A DNA stretch of 64,000 bases from Pseudomonas fulva 12-X (GCF_000213805.1 NC_015556.1:2294001-2358000), one strand, 5' to 3'. Counted from the stretch's first letter, positions 7,669 through 16,789 are shown. A program made the numbers and translations. The notes: generated by a model not told the origin, from the letters alone.

Positions 7669-8847
7669 ATGCCGCTCTCGACTTCATCTACCGCGCGCCT
7701 CACCCTGCTCGGTACGCTGCTATTCACATTCCTGGCTGCTTCGGCGGCACCGACACCGCTTTACGCCAGCTACCAACAAGCCTGGGGATTTTCCACCTTC
7801 TGGCTGACCTGGGTGTTTGCGGTCTATGCCTTTGCCTTGCTCGGCGCGCTACTGGTGGGTGGGCGGCTTTCTGATCATCTGGGGCGACGGCCCGTCATCC
7901 TCGGCGCACTAGCGCTGGAGGCGGTCTCCATGCTGATGTTCCATCAGGCCCAAGGCCTGACGGACCTGGTAATCGCCCGCACCTTGCAGGGCTTTGCCAC
8001 TGGCATCGCTACTAGTGCGCTGGGCGCCGCATTGCTCGACGCGGATCGTGAACGCGGCCCTTGGCTGAACAGCCTGGCGCCACTGCTGGGCATGGCCGGG
8101 GGAGCGCTGGGTTGCGGCTTGCTGGTTGAGTTCGCGCCGGCACCGTTGCAGCTGGTCTACCGGCTTTTCCTTCTGCTCTTCGTGATGCAGGGCCTGCTGA
8201 TGTTGCGCTTGCCTGACCTACTGTCTCGCCGTCCGGGATTGCTGGCCGCGCTGCGTCCACAGCTAGCGGTGCCACCTCAGGCACGTGCCGTGCTCTGGAA
8301 GGTATTACCGTTGGAGCTGGCGGTTTGGGCCGTGGGTGGGTTCTATCTCTCATTGATGCCGGGCCTGATCAAAGCGGCCACCGGAACAAGCTCGATTCTG
8401 ATCGGAGGCGGGGTAGTGGCCGGCCTGACGTTAAGCGGCGCTGCGAGCCTGCACGGGCTTCGCCTCTGGCCGGCTGGCCGTCTGCTGCGCCTGGGAGCCG
8501 GCACCCTGGTGGCTGGACCGGTATTGCTCTGGCTGGCGGTCGTCAGCGGTGAGCTGGGGCTCTTTGCAGTGGGGACTGTTGTCACTGGGGTCGGCTTCGG
8601 CAGTGGTTTTCTCGGCGCTACCCGCAGCGTGCTGCCGCTGGCCGAACCGGCACAGCGTGCCGGCTTGCTGGCCGCATTCTATGTGCTCAGCTATCTCGCG
8701 TTCTGCCTGCCGGCCCTCGCAGTCAGCGCCCTGGTGCCACGGCTTGGGCTGGACGGTGCAGCGCAGCTCTATCTGGCAGGGGTGATCGCGTTGGCGCTAT
8801 TCGGTATGCGCAACAGCGCCGCGCGTACTTGCATTCAGCCTGGCTGA
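7669..8847 (+). CDS. MFS transporter (drug-efflux type, DHA1-like)
   Basis: A 392-residue inner-membrane protein with about 12 hydrophobic segments. The first helix is followed by the loop TPLYASYQQAWGFS, and MFS motif A is seen as GGRLSDHLGRRPV between helices 2 and 3. ATG 7669 is chosen over the TTG two codons upstream because AGG lies at suitable distance. The divergent TetR regulator implies induction by an exported compound. It is probably a proton-driven efflux pump; the substrate cannot be predicted. Confidence 0.85.
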   Translation: MPLSTSSTARLTLLGTLLFTFLAASAAPTPLYASYQQAWGFSTFWLTWVFAVYAFALLGALLVGGRLSDHLGRRPVILGALALEAVSMLMFHQAQGLTDLVIARTLQGFATGIATSALGAALLDADRERGPWLNSLAPLLGMAGGALGCGLLVEFAPAPLQLVYRLFLLLFVMQGLLMLRLPDLLSRRPGLLAALRPQLAVPPQARAVLWKVLPLELAVWAVGGFYLSLMPGLIKAATGTSSILIGGGVVAGLTLSGAASLHGLRLWPAGRLLRLGAGTLVAGPVLLWLAVVSGELGLFAVGTVVTGVGFGSGFLGATRSVLPLAEPAQRAGLLAAFYVLSYLAFCLPALAVSALVPRLGLDGAAQLYLAGVIALALFGMRNSAARTCIQPG

Positions 8848-8967
8848 AAGACATGAGCCTGCATCCATCGAAAGCCTCGTTCTAACTGCCAGCAGTCAAA
8901 AGCGGGGGGCCACAGAGCCCGGGGCTCCCAGATTCACTTCCCAACAAGACCCACGCGCCGTAAAATC

Positions 8968-8988
8968 GAGAGTTATTCCTATTCGCAT
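8968..8988. promoter_or_regulatory. Possible Fur box upstream of the iron-sigma gene
   Basis: On the minus strand this reads ATGCGAATAGGAATAACTCT, resembling the AT-rich hexamer arrays of Pseudomonas Fur boxes. It lies 21-41 bp before the FecI-type sigma start, where Fur normally represses such genes. The match is partial. Confidence 0.4.
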
Positions 8989-9008
8989 TTCTGCCTGGGT
9001 AAAGGTCA

Positions 9009-9524
9009 ATGTCCAGACCGGACACGGAAGTCGCTCACCATGATCATCTGCACGCCCTGTATCGTGACCACAGCAGTTGGCTACGTGGCTGGTTACGCAA
9101 GCGCCTAAGCAATTCGGCGGACGCCGCCGACCTTGCCCAGGATACGTTTATCCGGGTTCTGGTTGCGCGTACTGCCAGCTCTCTGCAGCAACCACGGCAC
9201 TACCTGACAACCATCGCTCGTGGTCTGGTCATAGACCTCTATCGTCGGCGCAGCGTGGAGCAAGCCTACCTCGATGTATTGATGTCCAGGCCAGAGGTGC
9301 AGGCGCCGTCTGCAGAAACCCGCGCAATGATTCTGGAAAGTCTTCTGGCCATCGATCGCATGCTCGATGGCCTAGGCCAGCGCACCCGGCAAATTTTCCT
9401 TGCTGTGCAGTTGGATGGGCTGACTTACGAAAAAGCTGCTGAGCGTTTTGACGTGTCGGTCACCACAGTACGCAAGCACCTGGCTAAAGGCCTGATGCAT
9501 TGCCTGTTGATGGACGAAGAATGA
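9009..9524 (+). CDS. FecI-type ECF sigma factor
   Basis: A 171-residue extracytoplasmic-function sigma factor. Region 2 reads SNSADAADLAQDTFIRVLVA and region 4 reads YEKAAERFDVSVTTVRKHL, both typical of the FecI/iron-starvation group. It overlaps the downstream anti-sigma gene by four bases (ATGA), and a transducer-type TonB receptor follows. This gives the classic cell-surface-signalling order sigma, anti-sigma, receptor. It is expected to activate the receptor promoter when the ferric siderophore binds. A possible Fur box lies just upstream. Confidence 0.95.
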   Translation: MSRPDTEVAHHDHLHALYRDHSSWLRGWLRKRLSNSADAADLAQDTFIRVLVARTASSLQQPRHYLTTIARGLVIDLYRRRSVEQAYLDVLMSRPEVQAPSAETRAMILESLLAIDRMLDGLGQRTRQIFLAVQLDGLTYEKAAERFDVSVTTVRKHLAKGLMHCLLMDEE

Positions 9525-10444
9525 AACAGGCACTCGCCCAGGCAGTTGAATGGTATGTACGCCTGCATGACAGCGCGGCCACCGAGGTCACTCGCGCCGA
9601 GTGGCAGGTCTGGCTTCAATCTGACCCGCTGCACGCCAGAGCCTGGGAGCGTATCGAAACGCTGCGCCAACGCTTGAGTTCGGCACCAGAAGGCTATGCC
9701 GCTGCCACCCTCGAAACGGCGCGGCAGCAAAGGCGTGCAGCCTTGAAAACACTTGCCGTGCTACTTGGCGTCGGCGTTACAGGGTGGGGAAGCTACCGGG
9801 CTTCACCATTGAGCGCGGACTACAGCACGAGTGTCGGGCAGCGTAAGAGGGCCACGCTGCCTGACGGCAGCTTGCTGGTGCTCGATACCGACACCCGGGT
9901 GGACGTGCAATTCGACTCGTACAAGCGTCTGATCGTCCTTCGCCAAGGCGCCATCCTCGTGGAGACCGCAAAGGATGCTCGCAGATTGAGCGTGCAGACC
10001 GCCGAGGGCGAAATCGAGTCACTGGGCACCCGATTCACGGTGCGGCAAGACGACAACATTACCCAGGTATCCGTCGAAGCCCACGCAGTGGCGGTACGGC
10101 CGCGATTGGCCTCTGGCCAGGCCATACGCGCCGAGGCGGGGCAGGCGGTGAGCTTTACCGCCGCCAGCATCGGCCCATTTAGGGCGGCCAACGAGCAGGG
10201 CTCGGCGTGGACGCGCGGCATGCTGATGGCAGTGGACTGGCGCCTGGACGATCTACTGGCCGAGCTATCCCGCTATCGACATGGCTTGCTCGGCTGTTCG
10301 CCAGATATTGCCGGGTTACGGCTCTCGGGAACCTTCCTCCTTGATGACACCGAAGGTGCTCTAGCCAATCTGGAGGACTCGCTTCCCGTCCAGATTCGCC
10401 GTCTCACTCGCTACTGGGTAAGGGTGGAAGCTCGGGCGGTGTAA
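9521..10444 (+). CDS. FecR-type anti-sigma/sigma regulator
   Basis: A 307-residue inner-membrane signal relay. Residues about 1-80 form the cytoplasmic DUF4880-like anti-sigma part (EWYVRLHDS, DPLHARAWERIETLRQRL). One membrane helix follows (LKTLAVLLGVGVTGWG, about 85-105). The periplasmic FecR domain has the signature GQRKRATLPDGSLLVLDTDT and GAILVETAKD, and ends in a segment with LLAELSRYR. ATG 9521 overlaps the sigma stop codon, so translation is probably coupled. It transmits the receptor signal to the FecI-like sigma factor. Confidence 0.92.
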   Translation: MKQALAQAVEWYVRLHDSAATEVTRAEWQVWLQSDPLHARAWERIETLRQRLSSAPEGYAAATLETARQQRRAALKTLAVLLGVGVTGWGSYRASPLSADYSTSVGQRKRATLPDGSLLVLDTDTRVDVQFDSYKRLIVLRQGAILVETAKDARRLSVQTAEGEIESLGTRFTVRQDDNITQVSVEAHAVAVRPRLASGQAIRAEAGQAVSFTAASIGPFRAANEQGSAWTRGMLMAVDWRLDDLLAELSRYRHGLLGCSPDIAGLRLSGTFLLDDTEGALANLEDSLPVQIRRLTRYWVRVEARAV

Positions 10445-10552
10445 TCAGAGAATTTTTTGCGCAGAGGGGTAACAGATTTTCATTCCTGTTTCGGCTCTAC
10501 CTGCATGTGCGCATCAGACGCACACATTGCCAACGCTGACAGGAACATCTCC

Positions 10553-12976
10553 ATGCAAGTACGCACCACCTATTTCACCAGCAGTGCCCGGCCGACCCCC
10601 CTTGCACTGTGTCTGGCCGGCTCGATACTCGCGGCTGCGCCGGCGTGGGCAACACCACTCAACTACGACATTCCCGCCGGCAGCCTGGCGGCAACGCTTA
10701 GCGAATTTGCCGCGGCGAGTGGGGTGATGATCACCTTCAGCTCGGAAGATACCGCTGGGTTGCGCTCGCCAGGGCTGCAAGGCAGCTACGAGCTGGAGCA
10801 GGGCTTTGCACGGGTACTCCAAGGCAGCGGCCTGCGTGTGGTGCAAGCTGGCGAAAACAGGTTTGTGCTGGCCAAGGCCGAACGCGGCGCAGCCACCGAG
10901 CTTGGTCCCATCAGCATCAATGCCGCTGGCCTGGGTACCATGACGGAAGGAACCGGCTCCTACACCACCGCTTCCACCAACAGCGCGACCAAGCTGGCGC
11001 TATCGCTACGCGAGACGCCACAAACAGTCAGCGTGATGACTCGCCAGCGTATCGACGATCAGCAGCTCAATACGCTGAGCGATGTGCTCAAGCAGGCCCC
11101 AGGCCTTTCCGTGCAGAACATCGACAGTGAACGGGTGAACATCTACTCGCGTGGGTATTCCATCGACAGCTACCAGCTCGATGGCATTCCCACCACCCTG
11201 GTCGTGCAGACTAGCGCGAGCCCGCAGAGCATGATCGACACCTCGATCTATGACCGGGTCGAGATCGTCAGGGGCGCCACCGGGCTTATGACTGGCGCGG
11301 GCGATCCCTCTGGCAGCGTCAACCTGATCCGCAAACGGCCCACAGCGGATTTCCAGGGCTCGGTCAGCGCCGGTGCTGGTTCGTGGGAGACATACCGCAC
11401 CCAGGTGGATCTGTCAGGCCCGCTGACCGACGATGCGCGCTTGCGCGGGCGCACGGTCGTGGCCTATCAGCAAGGCAACAGTTTCATCGATCATTATCAG
11501 CAGGAAAAACAGACCTACTACGGCATTCTGGAGGCCGACCTTACAGACAGCACACTGCTCACCGTGGGCTTCGACTACCAGAAGAACGACCCACGCGGGG
11601 TGTCATTTGCCAGCTTCCCGCTGTTCTACAGCGACGGTGGGCAAACCGACTTCTCGCGTTCGACCAACGCCGGCGCCCGGTGGAGCTATCGCCAGCAGAA
11701 CACGCTCAATACCTTCGCGACGCTCGAGCAGGGCCTGGCCAACGACTGGTCATTGAAGGTGGCCGTCAACAACATGTACAGCACCCGGGAGTATTCCCTG
11801 GCATCGCTCAGCGGCGGCACGCCGGATCGCGAGACAGGAGAGGGCGCCTATCTGTATGGAGGCGACGGCTACGGCTCCCAGCGTCAGCTCGGTATCGATG
11901 CCATGGCTCAAGGGCCGTTCCAGCTTTTGGGGCGCGAACATGAGTTGGTAGTCGGCGTGAGCGGGTCGGAATTCCGCGACTACAGCGATCCGGACGATGA
12001 TGATCTGGAAATGCGGCCGGCCAACATCCATGACTGGAATAACGATACCGACCGTCCCATCTCGGTAGGCAAGCTGATGAACGACGATACGACTATCCGT
12101 CAGAACGCAGCCTATCTGGTGACGCGCTTCAAACCCACGGATGACCTGTCACTGATTGTCGGTGCTCGCGTCGGCGACTACAGCTACAAGAAAAAGGCCA
12201 TCTACAACCCGCCTTACACCCGTTCGTCCAACTCCGCCGAGACGCGTGAAAGCGGCTTCGTCACGCCCTATGCCGGGGTGGTTTACGACCTAAACGACAT
12301 CCACTCGGTCTATGCCAGCTACACCAAGATCTACAGACCACAATCCATTCGCGACCAAGGCGGCAAAACCCTCGAGCCTCGCGAAGGTGACAACTACGAA
12401 ATTGGTCTGAAAAGCGAGTTCATGGATGGCCGGGTCAACACAGCCCTAGCGCTTTACGAGATCCAGCAGGACAACCTCGGTGTGGCCACGGGTGAGACCG
12501 TCGTGGGCACGGTGCGTGAGTCGGCTTACCGCGCGGTAGCTGGTGCTAAAACACGCGGTATCGACATGGAGATCCATGGCGAGGTACTGACCGACTGGAA
12601 CGTCAGTGCGAGCTACAGCCACAGCGTCACCAAGGACGCCGAGCGCGAGCGAATCAGAACCGAAGCGCCGGCCAATCTGGTCAAGCTCTGGACCACCTAT
12701 CAGCTTCCCGGTGAGCTGCAGCAGCTGACCATCGGCGGAGGGATGAACTGGCAGAGTGGGGTGAGCCTGACCACCCGCGAGGGCAAGGCTACCCAGGAGC
12801 AGTATGCGGTGTTCAATCTGATGGCGCGTTACGACATCACCAGGAACCTGAGCGCCTCTGCCAATCTGAACAACGTGTTCGACAAGCAGTACTTCAGCTC
12901 TCTGGACCCGACCTTTTACACCGGCTACTACGGTGAACCACGCAACGTGATGTTCAGCACGAAATACACCTTCTAG
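10553..12976 (+). CDS. TonB-dependent siderophore receptor with signalling (STN) domain
   Basis: An 807-residue outer-membrane receptor. The signal peptide ends around AAAPAWA. An STN/secretin-like signalling domain follows (about 35-105; YDIPAGSLAATLSEFAAASG), then the plug beginning LRETPQTVSVMTRQRIDDQQ, with GVDPSG-like GAGDPSGSVNLIRKRP, and a 22-strand barrel ending in the aromatic C-terminus KYTF. It belongs to the FpvA/FoxA/FhuE class that takes up ferric siderophores and signals through FecR. ATG 10553 has AGGA upstream; the frame before it lacks a signal sequence. The siderophore is unknown. Confidence 0.93.
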   Translation: MQVRTTYFTSSARPTPLALCLAGSILAAAPAWATPLNYDIPAGSLAATLSEFAAASGVMITFSSEDTAGLRSPGLQGSYELEQGFARVLQGSGLRVVQAGENRFVLAKAERGAATELGPISINAAGLGTMTEGTGSYTTASTNSATKLALSLRETPQTVSVMTRQRIDDQQLNTLSDVLKQAPGLSVQNIDSERVNIYSRGYSIDSYQLDGIPTTLVVQTSASPQSMIDTSIYDRVEIVRGATGLMTGAGDPSGSVNLIRKRPTADFQGSVSAGAGSWETYRTQVDLSGPLTDDARLRGRTVVAYQQGNSFIDHYQQEKQTYYGILEADLTDSTLLTVGFDYQKNDPRGVSFASFPLFYSDGGQTDFSRSTNAGARWSYRQQNTLNTFATLEQGLANDWSLKVAVNNMYSTREYSLASLSGGTPDRETGEGAYLYGGDGYGSQRQLGIDAMAQGPFQLLGREHELVVGVSGSEFRDYSDPDDDDLEMRPANIHDWNNDTDRPISVGKLMNDDTTIRQNAAYLVTRFKPTDDLSLIVGARVGDYSYKKKAIYNPPYTRSSNSAETRESGFVTPYAGVVYDLNDIHSVYASYTKIYRPQSIRDQGGKTLEPREGDNYEIGLKSEFMDGRVNTALALYEIQQDNLGVATGETVVGTVRESAYRAVAGAKTRGIDMEIHGEVLTDWNVSASYSHSVTKDAERERIRTEAPANLVKLWTTYQLPGELQQLTIGGGMNWQSGVSLTTREGKATQEQYAVFNLMARYDITRNLSASANLNNVFDKQYFSSLDPTFYTGYYGEPRNVMFSTKYTF

Positions 12977-13020
12977 AACGCGCAGGAAGGGGCGGGCAAC
13001 TTGTCCCTAACTCACACTGC

Positions 13021-13057
13021 AAAAACGCCTTCCTGGCCCGCTAGCAGGCCAGGAAGG
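13021..13057 (-). terminator. Hairpin terminator, copy 1
   Basis: CCTTCCTGGCC (13028-13038) pairs with GGCCAGGAAGG (13047-13057). On the minus strand it is followed by CGTTTTT, so it looks like the terminator of the minus-strand gene fragment next to it. It also lies just after the receptor stop and may work in both directions. Copy 2 at 16412-16438 keeps the stem with a compensated base-pair change. Confidence 0.7.
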
Positions 13058-13173
13058 TGACTCAGATCAGCAGCGGCAAGCCGTTTCGGTCAAAGGGCGC
13101 CGTTCCGGCTGAGCAGTACCAGAGGCTACGCCGACCAAAGACTGACTACTGGCCTGATACGAACACAACCTCT
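13056..13173. repeat. 118-bp direct repeat, copy 1
   Basis: This segment recurs at 16437-16554 with only two differences that I can see (A/G in GGCTGAGCAG versus GGCTGGGCAG, and G/C in GGCTACGCCG versus GGCTACCCCG). The similarity stops sharply on the right after CACAACCTCT. The two copies bracket the LysR, monooxygenase and decayed-receptor segment. Confidence 0.9.
13067..13173 (-). pseudogene. 3' fragment of the QslA-like small gene
   Basis: Within repeat copy 1, the minus strand contains the last 35 or so codons and stop of the gene found intact at 16448-16789. Upstream of 13173 the similarity ends, so only a 3' stub remains, together with its terminator hairpin. It marks a duplication or an insertion by homologous recombination. 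Confidence 0.7.
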
Positions 13174-13260
13174 ACCAGAGCTGATACCGAGGGCGTCATA
13201 CTGGGCGACTGATTGCGCTCATAAAGCGAACATATTGAGCCCGGTGTACCACTTCCCCCC

Positions 13261-14202
13261 CTAAGCCGTCCCACAAGATCTGGCGCCAGTGTAACAATTA
13301 GCCGATTCAGCCAATCGCACTTGGATGAATTCCAGCAGCGCCCGGACACGCGTAGTCACGGAATGGCGATGACTGTAAGCACCCAGTAATTTCAGCGGCG
13401 CGGGGCACAAATCCAATTGCACCTCCTGTAATCGGCCCATAGCAAGGTCTTCCTGACAGGGAAAGGCCGCCACAATCGCGAAACCGATACCATGCCGTGC
13501 GCCTTCCACCGCCAGCTCTCCGCTGTTGACGCGGTAGCGGCTGCGAACCGGCACCTTGACGATTTCGCCCACAGTGTTCTGAAACTGCCATGGCTGGCCC
13601 TTAAGCGCACTGAGCGTCGTGATGCAGGGCAGAGACTTCAGTTCATGCACGCGGCGTGGCACGCCTGTCCTGACCAGCAAGGAGGGCGCGGCGACCACAA
13701 TGCTGCGAAATGTAGCGAGTTCGCGGGTAATAAAGGCACTGTCATCCTGACGCCCCCGGTGGAAGACGATGGAAAGATCGACGTCCTCTCGAAGTACCTC
13801 AAGGCCGGTCATTCTAGTATCACATTCGAGCTCGATGCCCGGGTGGCGGCTACAGAACTCGGCGAGTATGGGAGCCAGAAGCCGAGGCGCCTCTCCAGGC
13901 ATACACATCTTCAGCGGGCCGCGTAGTTCTCGCTGTACCGTGCTGAGCTCTTCCTGCGTAGAGAGCAGGGTATCGAGAAAAGGCTTTGCTCGTTCGTAAA
14001 GCAGTCGACCGGCTTCCGTCATACGCAGGTGACGGGTGCTCCGCTCAAGGAGGCGCGTGCCAAGGCTACGCTCCAGAGCGGCAACGTGGCGGCTGACGTT
14101 TGAGGACGGCATCGCCAATAGGCGCGATGCGCCAGAAAAACTCTGCTCATCAACAACTGCCGCATAGACACGAACAGTATTCAGATCGAGTGAGTCGCCC
14201 AT
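13261..14202 (-). CDS. LysR-family regulator, divergent from the FAD monooxygenase
   Basis: A 313-residue LysR-type regulator. The N-terminal winged helix is clear: LDLNTVRVYAAVVDEQSFSG, ASRLLAMPSSNVSRHVAALE, LGTRLLERSTRHLRMTEAG (residues 5-70). The effector domain follows, of the CrgA-like group (LKMCMPGEAPRLLAPILAEF). It is divergent from the FAD-monooxygenase gene with about 140 bp between them. The repeated TATCCCAT/TCCCATA elements in that space (14207-14250) are candidate binding sites. It probably activates the monooxygenase in response to its substrate. Confidence 0.92.
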   Translation of the reverse strand: MGDSLDLNTVRVYAAVVDEQSFSGASRLLAMPSSNVSRHVAALERSLGTRLLERSTRHLRMTEAGRLLYERAKPFLDTLLSTQEELSTVQRELRGPLKMCMPGEAPRLLAPILAEFCSRHPGIELECDTRMTGLEVLREDVDLSIVFHRGRQDDSAFITRELATFRSIVVAAPSLLVRTGVPRRVHELKSLPCITTLSALKGQPWQFQNTVGEIVKVPVRSRYRVNSGELAVEGARHGIGFAIVAAFPCQEDLAMGRLQEVQLDLCPAPLKLLGAYSHRHSVTTRVRALLEFIQVRLAESANCYTGARSCGTA

Positions 14203-14340
14203 GATTATCCCATTTTAGGTATGAAGCTATCCCATATTCCCATACTTATTCCCTGTATTGGTGGAATTTAAGATTCCCTCACGCTCGACGTGACACGGTG
14301 AATCCTACACCGGCTTACTTATGGGAAAGAGGGCTTCAGC

Positions 14341-15567
14341 TTGGAAATTGGAATACTCGGCGGAGGAATTGCGGGTCTCAGCGTGGCGCTCGCACTACAC
14401 AGGCATGGCTACAATCCTCGGGTATATGAACGCCATGCGGCGCCCGCAACCATGGGAGCCGGCGTGACGCTGTGGCCTAACGCCAGCTTCGTGCTGCAAG
14501 AGCTGGGGCTGCTGCAAGACATTGAGGCCGTTGCCGGTCGACCGCTAACAATGCGCCGCCAGGATGCGGCAGGCAATGCATTGGGGGGCCTCGATATTGG
14601 TTCGCTGGACCAGACGATGGGATACCCAACCTACACGGTGCTGCGCAGACACCTGCAGAAGGTGTTGCTAGATCATGCGGCACGTGCAGGGATTTCGGTA
14701 GAGTTCGGGCGCAAGGCTGTGGGCATTGAGCTGGATGCTCATGATCGAGCCGTGGCCCATTTTGAGAATGGCGCGAGCATTCGGCCGGATCTGCTCATTG
14801 GTGCCGATGGCCGGATGAGGTCAGTGGCACGTGAATTCGTCGTGGGTGACAACTCACCAATCTATCAAGGTTTTGTGAACTGGATCGGCGTGGCGCAGGG
14901 GCCGCATGCACTGGTGGACGAGATTTCGATTCAGGACTTCTGGGGGGCGGGCGAGCGCTTTGGCTGCGTGGCGATTCGACATGACCTGGTTTATTGGGCC
15001 GCAGCACAGGCGCGGCCTCTTAATCAGGCTACGCCAGGTGCGAAGATGCGCGAGGAGCTCAAGAGCCTGTTCGCCGATTGGCCTGCGCCGGTCTCGCGCA
15101 TCATCGGTGCCACACCCGAAAATGCCATTCGGCTAATTGCAGTGCATGACTTGGAGCCGCTGCATAGATGGAGTCGGGCGAATGTACTGCTGGTTGGGGA
15201 TGCCGCACATGCGCCGCTGCCGACGTCCGGGCAAGGAGCCTGCCAAGCGCTGGAGGATGCGTGGCATTTTGCCCGGTGTCTGGATAGTGAAAACGGTGGC
15301 CTAGAGGAAGCTTTCCGAATGTTTGAAGAAATTCGTACCCCAAAAACTACAAGGTTGGCAGAACAGGGACGAGTGTTCGCCCGCGGGTTGTTCGCTACAG
15401 ATCCTGAGGCCTGCCGCATCCGTAACGAACGGGCCAAGGCGTCCAATCCTGCTCGTGACGTGCAAGACTTGGCTGCTAGTTGGGGGCAGGGTTTACCAAT
15501 GCCTGGTAGCGCTAACTGCACGTCACTGGAGCAAGACCGCGTCGGCAGTCTGTACGACATTAAATGA
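14341..15567 (+). CDS. FAD-dependent aromatic-ring monooxygenase (UbiH/salicylate-hydroxylase type)
   Basis: A 408-residue flavoprotein hydroxylase. It shows all three class A motifs: the GxGxxG Rossmann start IGILGGGIAGLSVALAL, the DG motif LIGADGRMRSV near residue 155, and the GD motif LLVGDAAHAPLPTSGQG near residue 285. The start codon is TTG at 14341, preceded by GAGGG; the next in-frame ATG would remove the nucleotide-binding fold. NAD(P)H-dependent hydroxylation of a small aromatic compound is expected from the family. The divergent LysR gene suggests inducible catabolism. A receptor remnant lies downstream. Confidence 0.9.
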   Translation: MEIGILGGGIAGLSVALALHRHGYNPRVYERHAAPATMGAGVTLWPNASFVLQELGLLQDIEAVAGRPLTMRRQDAAGNALGGLDIGSLDQTMGYPTYTVLRRHLQKVLLDHAARAGISVEFGRKAVGIELDAHDRAVAHFENGASIRPDLLIGADGRMRSVAREFVVGDNSPIYQGFVNWIGVAQGPHALVDEISIQDFWGAGERFGCVAIRHDLVYWAAAQARPLNQATPGAKMREELKSLFADWPAPVSRIIGATPENAIRLIAVHDLEPLHRWSRANVLLVGDAAHAPLPTSGQGACQALEDAWHFARCLDSENGGLEEAFRMFEEIRTPKTTRLAEQGRVFARGLFATDPEACRIRNERAKASNPARDVQDLAASWGQGLPMPGSANCTSLEQDRVGSLYDIK

Positions 15568-15641
15568 GGTGCTGGACTACGCACGAATAAGAAATTGCCT
15601 GAGCAACAGGGGCTAAGCGTTACAACCCAAACATCATCATG

Positions 15642-16289
15642 AAGCTCGACCGGTTGAATTCACCATCGATAAATACTGGTCTCGTTTAACAGTGTTATGG
15701 GCTTGCATTGGAAAAGTGGTATATCAGTGCCTTCGTTCAGCGCGATTTATTTCTTAACGAAATTTTGCTTTTCATGTCGGTCAAGGGACGAACATCCGGC
15801 ATTTACAACGCCGAGTATGTTGGACGTAGCAGGGCCAAGGGCATGGAGTTGGAAGTCAGCAGCGATCTCAAAGACAACCTCAACCTGACGTCGGCATACA
15901 CCTATACCGACTCACGTATTACCAACGACGGTCCTGGGTCGCTGCTGGAGGGGGCATCAGGTTACGGCGTGCCGCGTAACCAGGCGTCCATCTGGGCGAA
16001 CTACCGTTTTCTCGACGGTGGCCTGCGAGGCTTGCGTATCGGTGGTGGCGTGCGCCATTTCGATAGCACCTTCGCTTATACCAGCCCTTCGCTTTATGGA
16101 AAGCTCGACACTGGCGACGTGACCCTGGTCGATGCAGCCGTGGGCTACTCGATCGACGAACAGTGGTCAGCAGGACTAAACGCGCGCAACCTGTTGAAAG
16201 AGGAATACGTTGCTGGCTGCAACGATGCAGGCCGCTGCTACTGGGTTGAGGAGCGAACCCTGCTTGCAACGTTGACGTTCAATTGGTGA
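15642..16289 (+). pseudogene. Remnant of a TonB-dependent siderophore receptor (C-terminal part)
   Basis: The frame encodes KLDRLNSPS, a TAA stop at 15687, then YGLALEKWYISAFVQ, typical of a mid-barrel receptor strand. It jumps directly to YNAEYVGRSRAKGMELEV, which in intact receptors lies far downstream, and then runs to a normal C-terminus (ERTLLATLTFNW, aromatic last residue). The signal peptide, plug, much of the barrel and an internal block are missing. The open part from TTG 15708 gives 193 residues, but no functional receptor could be built. The cysteine-containing end resembles FhuA/FoxA-like receptors. Confidence 0.8.
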
Positions 16290-16411
16290 GTTGGCCGGCA
16301 TACCGATGCAATTCTTCAGTACGCCACACGTATCTGCCGAGCTTATTTGAGGGGGGGCACGCCAGCGGTCAGCCCGGCGGGAATCACAACGACAGTGTTT
16401 CAACGTAAATA

Positions 16412-16438
16412 CCTCCCTGGCCTGCTAGCCCAGGGAGG
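16412..16438 (-). terminator. Hairpin terminator, copy 2
   Basis: CCTCCCTGG (16412-16420) pairs with CCAGGGAGG (16430-16438) just after the end of the minus-strand gene at 16448, with TATTTAC following on the minus strand. Compared with copy 1 one T-A pair became C-G with both sides changed, so the stem is conserved. Confidence 0.65.
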
Positions 16439-16554
16439 TGACTCAGATCAGCAGCGGCAAGCCGTTTCGGTCAAAGGGCGCCGTTCCGGCTGGGCAGTAC
16501 CAGAGGCTACCCCGACCAAAGACTGACTACTGGCCTGATACGAACACAACCTCT
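16437..16554. repeat. 118-bp direct repeat, copy 2
   Basis: Matches 13056-13173. Here the sequence is part of an intact minus-strand gene (16448-16789), so this copy is probably the parent. Both copies sit immediately after the 3' end of a TonB-receptor gene or remnant. Confidence 0.9.
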
Positions 16555-16789
16555 GATGCACACGGCCCAGGAAGCCAACCTCGAAGGCACGCCTGTCGAT
16601 GGCTCGCGGCAGCAGATCACGCTCGGCGATCATCACAGCCCAAAGCCAGCCACCGAAGGCGCTGTCGAGCCAGGATTGGGCCAGCTTTACGCCTCGGTTG
16701 AATGCCTCCCTGCAATCGGCAGCCCAGGCGATTTCAGTACCTGGCTGGCCATCGTGAGAGGGCAGATACGTCACGAAACCCTTGCTCAT
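16448..16789 (-). CDS. Small protein, possibly QslA-like
   Basis: A 113-residue protein, second gene of a coupled pair (ATGA overlap with the upstream gene, GGAGGTG site before the ATG). Segments TEIAWAADCREAFNRGVKLA, WLWAVMIAERDLLPRA and RRAFEVGFLGRVHQRL recall the small QslA-type family annotated in Pseudomonas (PA1244 is a LasR antiactivator). That resemblance is from memory and not certain. The final 35 codons form part of the 118-bp direct repeat. It is probably regulated through the structured leader upstream of the pair. Confidence 0.6.
   Translation of the reverse strand: MSKGFVTYLPSHDGQPGTEIAWAADCREAFNRGVKLAQSWLDSAFGGWLWAVMIAERDLLPRAIDRRAFEVGFLGRVHQRLCSYQASSQSLVGVASGTAQPERRPLTETACRC

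Noticed and set aside
13056..16554. CRISPR array or insertion-sequence ends for the 118-bp repeats
   Set aside because: Only two copies, 3.3 kb apart, containing a gene end and no transposase.
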